Shown here: positions 54,201-62,458 of the stretch, in pieces
How the letters are laid out: every line of letters starts with the position of its first letter
Numbering within the stretch: position 1 is the first letter of the stretch
Assembly (NCBI GenBank): GCA_024734555.1
Contig: JANPWX010000074.1
Coordinates: 837,369 to 901,368 of the forward strand
Origin: Trochalopteron elliotii
Taxonomy: Eukaryota > Chordata > Aves > Passeriformes > Leiothrichidae
Length of the DNA stretch: 64,000 nucleotides
Direction: 5' to 3'
Notes under the pieces: model-generated
Databases searched by the model: none
What the model was told of the DNA's origin: nothing
The model's input: the letters and a program-made list of their open reading frames with translations, nothing else
Translations under genes and position numbers: made by a program

Positions 54201-57200
54201 TTAAAAGGAGGACATGACCTCATTTCTACATTTATCTTTGGAAAGCCCACACTTTATCGCTCTCCTTGGGATTTAATCTATTTAATAAAAGTAAGAAATA
54301 GGGATAGCTTTCTTATACGAATGTTACTGAAGATAAAATTGCACTTAATGTTGACAAAATTGTGACCTTTAGATAACCACATGTTTTATAACCATTTTCA
54401 ACTGCAAAATAAATTGTGGCTTTTAAAAAAAGCAATTAATTTTGACTAGGAGCATGAGAAAAATAATGACTCCCTTGTGCTAAATTAATGCCAAGTCTCA
54501 CAACAAGAAGGTGTCTTCTGCCAAATTCAGTTAAAATGCATTATTTTCCGTATAGGATTCTTCCCTTTCTCTGATGCAACTCTTCATAGACCCTATGAGT
54601 GCAGCATGAGAATCCCCAGGAAAATGAGAGGCAGTAAGTCATGCTTGAGACATTCAATGCTTTTTACCACCCTTTACACATGCATGTCTTGAATATTTTG
54701 GCCAGCAAAATCTCTGAAAGCTCTAGGAGAACACTGAAGAGTTATGCTTCAGCCTTTCTTCCAGTAACCCAGGTTCTTTGAGATGTAGTCTGTATGTAAG
54801 TCCTCCTGGCACACATTCCCACTCCCTGTCAGTTAAGACAAGGCCTCATAGGTGTCCTCACACTTCATGTTCCCTCTTACTCAGGGCAACAATGAGCAGA
54901 AAGTCTCAATGTCACTTCATCTCAAGAACAAGATGCTGAACGACAGACTAAGGCAGAAGATAAATATGCATGTGGATGTGTATCTTGAAGACGTACTGCA
55001 TGTATACATGCATGTATACAAGTTACTTGCAAATAACTTTTATTCTTAAACAAGTAAAATACCACACAAGGGCTTCCAGACAAAAAACTTCAGCCAAGGA
55101 GTTGCAAAAAGCACAGCTGAAAATGAGCACAGCATAATTCTGCAATATCTCTTAAAGTTTGCACGAGTTATAATGATCAAACCAGCAAACTGCTTCTTGC
55201 ATGCAACACCTTTAAAAAAAGTCTGCACCAGAAGAAAACCTAATTAAACAAACACATTTCTTGCATTTCTTTGTTCTTTCCAGACAATTGTGCTGTGCTA
55301 TGCTCATAGTTTTTGTCATCTCTTTCCTGCTCACAGTTCTTGTCATCTCTTTCCTGCCTTCTTTGTGAAGTGTTAGAAAATATTCAGGTAAATAGGCTAA
55401 TCCAAAAATCAGAGGCCATTATGTGGAGAAACACTGGATGTCTTCTTAAAGTGATTCTTTCTTTACTTTCCAAGGTGCAAAAAGCAGTCAACAACATCCT
55501 GTACTTCTGAAAATTTTTAAGGGATTTAATGAAAGCACAGAAGAACTTCTTCCACTTCAAGAGATTAATTATTTTGTGCAGGACTTGCAATATTAATGGA
55601 AGTCTTCAGCGAACAAACTGTGGCAACAGAAATTAACCACTCTGTCACTTGGTGGAGGAGCTGTAAATTCGGTTCCAGACTTTCAAATGAGACAAAGACC
55701 CTGAGGTAAGAGAATGGTTTTACCCTTTTTCCTTATTTGATTCAATCTCTCTTCTTTTGCCTTGAAAGTGTCTGAAACTATTTTGTCTTGAAAACTGCCT
55801 TTGATCAGGATCAAGAAAGAGCTGAAGATAAAGCATGAACCTACCCTGACAGGCCAGGTGATGGAGAGTTGCAACAGCCACCATGACTTCTTGGGCTGTA
55901 TGAAATGCACCGAAGTGGTCTGAAGGGAAGTTTGAAACCTCATCTGAAGTCTACTCAGAGCAAGTTCAATGAGTAGTTGTCAAGAATGATACCATATTAT
56001 CCATTCTGTCTTTGGGAGGCAGGAAGGACCTGTGATCAATTACACCACATTTTTCTTTGATTCTTGACAGAGTATCTCTACATCTGCTGCAATTCACGAA
56101 GATCTTGAAGCCAGATGAGAGCAAAATTCTTTGACACAAACTTCTAGTGCATTGCATCATCAGCCCACATTTCTTGAAGCTGATGCAAGAGATGCTGGTA
56201 CTCAGCATGAATGATGAGAAGATTGTGTTAAGTTCTTCTATAAATGTATTCTCCAAATAGCTCAGGACCAAAGAGCATCAGTGTGCTGAGGAGTTTTTAT
56301 AAGATATCCTTATTCTTTGTTGATGAGAACTTCAGGAGAGGCTGTCACTCATTGAATGTGGCCAATCCAGTACAATCACTGATGATAAAGTCTGTTTCAA
56401 CTCTGCCTTGAGAAAACAGCATTTGGTTGGCCCAGGGGAACTGCTCTTCTGCCTGCATCACTTGGAACAGGAGGATTCCTGACCTATTGCTGTGAGGGAG
56501 AAGGTGAGGACGGCCTTCCAAGTGCTGTGTGGAGGATAACCTAACAGCAGAACCCTATTTGGTAGAATAGCAGTAAGAAGCTGCATCTTGCGAGGTATAG
56601 TAGTTACAGAAAGCACACCAGAGACTGAAAAGCTTTTATGAGCTAATGCCACATGTACAGTGAGACCTTAACTGAGAGTTACTTCTCCCTGCTAGGGTGA
56701 GACAAGCAAGCAATTGAGGTAGTCTTTCCTGGAGCTCACTAGTAAGTAATCTTACATTCTCAAGGTGACCATGAGTAGCTTTGAAATACTTCATTAGAAA
56801 AAAAAAAATCAGTTTGCCAATTACTGGACAATTAAATTGTTTTACTTGAGAGATAGGAGAATGGGTTATTTCTATAACACAGCATTTCTCACTACATATA
56901 TTGTACATCTTTCACTTCTTTCTTTTGTTTTAACAAGCACAGTACCTAGACTGCCTTTTGAGACAGTGCAAGCTGTGAGCTCCAGTAGATCCTGCTGGAA
57001 CTTGTCATCTACTTAATATTTTCTCTTGCCAGCGCATATGTGTGACTGTGGTGGCTGCAGGTTCCCAAAACCAGCTGGAGAAGAAGTTTTAACTAGCAGG
57101 GTCCCATGAGAATAGCATATGCTGGCAGAAGCTTTTGTAATAAAGAGCCCCTGTGTCATAATTTAAACGAAGTTTGGAAAGGCTGACTTGTTTTTGGTAA

Positions 57201-60200
57201 TAATGTCAACTGGTCTTCCAATCTTGCTGTTGGAAACACACGTCCTGATTTTTTGTATGTGGAAAGATGACAGGGACTATTTCTAAGAATCCATTAAATA
57301 TGTGGCTGTGTTGGTGGGAACGAATGGTTGGCAGTGTAGGGAAAGAAAGAGAGGCAACATGTATTTCTACTCCATTCTTAATAGAGTTCATGCCTATAGC
57401 TGAAATACTCAAGATCTTATTGAAAAAAATTAGACAGTAGCTTGAGTCCCTAAGCTTACCTTCACACTGATCTCCAGTAGATGATAATGAGTAGCCTTGG
57501 CTACAGATACATCTGAAAGATCCTTCTGTGTTCCTGCAGCGCCCATTGGTACAGACTGATCGCTGCTGGCATTCATTAATATCTGCAGCAGCAGAGACAG
57601 GGAAACTGTTACACATCTGAAAATAACAATTACTCATCAAGTGGTACAAAGACCAAGTCTGAACAGAACAGCAAAGCACAGTATCAACATCCAGTGCTAC
57701 TTAACTTGTTTGTATTTATTAAATACATATAGTGAATGTAATGCATAAAATTATATGAAACTGCAGTTTGCGTGTTTTTCTTCAGATGACTGTGTTCACC
57801 ATTCTCTCCTGTAATGTCAGTTTATCCATCAATGCACAACTGGGTACACACAGACTCACAAATACACACGCATGCTGCCTGAGAGCTGCTTTTGTTTCTG
57901 TTATATCTGGCAGAGGTAACAAGTCAGCCACTCCAGTGAGTCAGCAAAACCCACAAAATACTTTCCAGCAGGATCACCACCTTTTAACAGGGTGTGGTTT
58001 TCAGATGCACACTGACAGGCTAATCCACTATTAAGTTGTAGGTTAAGGGTCCTTAAAATTCTTGCCTTATAACAGTATTAATCATCTAACTCTGGGGTAA
58101 TGTCTCTTTGCTTCCACGACACTGCTAATCTCTCTGTGCTTCAGTTCTCATAAACTGGGGTCAGCCTGAGCTAACAGATGGATTTGAACATCAAACTTAA
58201 ATTTTCCTATGGAAAACTCAAAGTATTGGAGGGGACTGACACTTTGAATTCAGAACATTGCCCATGCCTTGTTTGAGCTAGGAAGCCTATTTTCCCTCTG
58301 TTATTTGTAAAATATTCATTAAGAAGCAGTATTTAAATTGACATGGTGAGTTCTTGGTCAGTTCTTGCATTTTGGCACAGCTGAATGTCTTCCTGGAAAC
58401 ACACCTCAATTCAAACAGGAGAATGTTACTCAATGAGGTTTTTCAGGTCTGTGTTATGGCTGTACAGTCTGACCTCTTAAGTAACGGTTCCTTGCAACCA
58501 CAGAAGTTTAGAATTTAAGGATCACTGAAATCTGTGGGACTCCATGAAGCAGCTGGGCATGTGTATGGGTCCTTACTTTAGAAGGGTGCACTTTAAGAAG
58601 AACAGTGTGCACATGCCAGCTCAGCTTGGCAAGGGCTCTTTTCCATGAAAGGCTCAGAGGAAGCAGTCAAATTTCGTCTACATATTTTCCCCACGATCAG
58701 TCTGCTGTGTGCCCTGAACAGCACATTTAACTCAAGACACTTAACTTACACTGATGTTTTGTTTCAAACTTCCTGCCAAATTTATATGAACGATCATTTA
58801 GTTTTACTGTATTATTTTTAGCACTCAGAAGTCTGGAAGTGTTTGGTGCTGTACAGAGACACTTAGGGAAAGCTGAGGGAAAGGAAAAAGAAGGAAATCC
58901 AACTTCTGACAAGAAACATGTAGGTTTCTGTGCACTTCCCCAGCCTGGAGACACTGTCCCAGATTTTCACCATTACGGAAAATTTCAAGTACCCTCTAAT
59001 TAAGGAGAGGAATATTCATACCTCCTGTAGATGCTCTAGGTTCTCTCCTTCAGACTACTTCACTCTAATTTCAGACCTAATTTTGTTCCACTGGAGCAGT
59101 TCTGATGGGCATTTTGGGTGTGGAAGAAATTTGAGAACTGACACTTTGGAGGTACAGGTACTGTTCATAGAAATATGACGCCAAGCTCTCTCTCTCTCTC
59201 TCGAAGTGTGCTACTGGAAATACAGAGACACTACTGCAGGCAGGGTTAACTGCTCAGTGGTAAGAGACACTGCTGGGTTCCAAAGGGGAGCAGCCTTTTT
59301 TGATTCCACTCACCCACATGGCAGGTAAAAAAAAAGATAGAAAAGCAAAAGTCACTGTCCTTAAACCTCCAAAATGCCAGATATGGCATGGATTTTGCAA
59401 AAATTCCAGTTCAGCAATATAAATACATGTCAAAATCTACAATGTGATCATAGAAACCATAAAATGGTTACATTTTTGGGCTTTTGCATCAGTGTTGTAC
59501 ATTTAAAAGCAAAATGGTGGGAAAAGAAGGAGAAATGAAAAATATTATCTAAAAGGTAAGTCTGCAACCTTATGAATTTTAATCATATTCTCTTACCTTC
59601 ACACTGATCCTTTGATGCAGAGAGTTTGAAACCCTGGGCACAAATACACCTGAAGGATCCCTCTGTATTTTCACAACGTCCATTTGTACAGTGATTGCCA
59701 TACTGACATTCATTTATATCTGTGAATAGAAAGAAAGTGCAAGAAATTAACTGGGGTACCAACCACCTTCGGGTTGAGCTTGGGAATATATTCAAATTAC
59801 ATCATAAACATGGTTATTATTCCTGAGGAATCTATTTCAGTGGGATTTCAGCACTTCATGCAGGTCCCTTTGTAAGGCTACTCTACAAACTCGTCAACGA
59901 ATTCCACTGGATTATGCAAAATCTCTCTTCCTAGTCATAAACCATCCTTTCTTTAGAAGGACTCAAAAGCAGCTTTTTTTTTTCTTATAAGCTATCCCAC
60001 AGACATCTACTTTCATCCTTCTCTGAAAGAAAGGTATTATTTAGATTTAGAAATTAGCAATTTAGAAAATTGCTGTGTTGCTACTTAACACTAATTTTCA
60101 AGAATTCCTTCTGAATGCAATTTGTATAAATCAACAAAAAACAAACATAAAAATAAAATAAGAAACATACTTTGCTATAAGTCCAGCCAGAATTAATTCT

Positions 60201-62411
60201 GTATTCTAAAATAACAAATATCGGTTTTCCTCTAGCAGTGGTTTCCACTTCAGAAAAAAAAAATAGTTTTCAAATTTTATTTCTTTACTTTGGGGTTGCA
60301 GTAGTCAGCACGTGTCCTTGTTTCATGGAAAAAACCTGTTTTTTTAGCTTCACTGACACAGGAGAAGAACTACCCTTTGTTTGTTTTTATGTGCCAGAAA
60401 TCATATTACTCCCAATTATCCTGTCTTTTGCCACCACAAAGCACAAAAAACCCATCAGCATAAAAAAGTGCTAATTATTTGAGGCACTCAAGCCATTTAG
60501 GCAGCTGTAGCACAGGGAAAGCTGGAAGATTAGACATCTTTAAATCATCATCATAACCCCAATTAGCTATTGTGAATATGTGCAGTAACTATTTTCCTCA
60601 CACATATTTACACGCTTGGCTCTTTGCAAGCACCTGTGTAACCTGCCTTTGACAAAGCCCATCTTCCCCCAGACACAAACAAAATCACCATTATCATCGA
60701 TATTCCCAATGACTTACAAATCTCTGTTCCTCACTTGAGCCTCTAGCTCTGTAAGTACAATGTCCTGCTGCAGCCTGGCCAAGCAGAAGCAGTGACACCC
60801 TCAGAGAGATGACAGCACACACCCACAGGTGCTGTGCTTTGGCATTCAGTAGGTGTTACTACTTACTCCTTTCTCCAAGACTTATTTCCCAGCTCACTTA
60901 CTGTACAAAATACAATCTTTGCTCTCAACGTGCACGATCACTGCTCTAACTGAAGAATCTGTTCAAACACAGAGAACCAATTCAAGCACACAAATTTCCA
61001 GCTGAACAACAAAACCGCTTCTTATGGATTCATGTTCGTCTCCAAGCTGCTTGACAAAGAAACCTGGAATACTATTTTCTGATTTTTGAATGGAACTCAA
61101 AGATAAGGAGACTTCCCCACAAAGCCAGCAGATAAACCAGGAACAGAACTTAAATCTTCTGAGATGAAATTCAGAGTTATAACTGATTCTACTGGTGCTC
61201 CCTACAGTAGGGCTAGAGGTATTTAGATTAGCCCTGCTTACCCTCTGTATTAGTTTAGGTGTCTTCCAATGGGATCCTTAAAACTGCACACATTTAATAC
61301 TGATAGTTAATCATGCAGCTTCAAAATCCATCACAGTGATAACCATGAGGGTAAAATGAGCTAGAAAGTTTTGTCAGCCTATTTTTTTAATTTGTTCAAT
61401 ACACAGAAGTACGCTTTAGGGACATCATGAGATGTGACTTTATTTGAATGTGAAAATGTGCCGACAAAAAAATGGAATGAAAATGAATCAGTGGTTGAAA
61501 GTAAACTTAAAAAACAATTAATTATTTCAAATAGTCCCTGTACAACACAAATGCACTGAGGGACCTGGGAGAGTGGCAATTTCAAGACAATGAGGAGGCA
61601 GGCTGTGCAGGTGTCCTTTTCCATTTCTTCTAACATGCATTGAACATTCCACCTAAACTCCAATTAAATGTAGTCTACCCAAGTTTGAAGTGAACTTGGC
61701 TTAATGAAACAGAAGTGGCTGTGTTCCTGGCTTTAAATCCTGGAAGATTACAATATAAATGGCATCAAAGATCTATCTGTAGGATTGTTACACTAGATTT
61801 TCTATGGCATAAAATGCAGGCAGAGGAATGAAGTGAGGTAAAAAAAATACTGAAAACAGCACTGTGGAAAACCAGAAGAGCTGCAACTGATCTAAACTAA
61901 CAGGAGAAACGAATGAATTTATGGAACAATGGATTTAAATACCCTTCACAGATAATGGGAAATATTTTCCTTTTTGGTATATTTAAACAGTGCCATATTG
62001 CAGAACTACAGATTTAAGAAAAATTGTCTGCATTACATTTTCTAAAATGTGTATGGCTCATTTCCAACATGATGTAAGCCTAGGATAAACAAAAAGTGGA
62101 CTGATCACATCACTAATGAAGTGAGTAAGCATGTCTAGGCTTAGAACATTTCATAAAACAAAGGAAAAAAAGGGAAGCTACATGAAGTAATACAAGGAAA
62201 AAAATTATCACTTCAAACCAAGATATATTCCTTACATGACTTAGGTCTGAGCAATGCACTGACTTCTCTCATTTTCTTCCTACCAACCCCGTTAGCAAGA
62301 ATCAAACAACTGAAAGTTATGCCAGGGAATTTTCAACCAGGCTATTTTCATAAATAGGTACAGAAATAAAGCTTAATATTGGGAAAGAAGGCAAAATTAG
62401 GCCAACATTTT

Positions 62412-62458
<47 letters not shown>

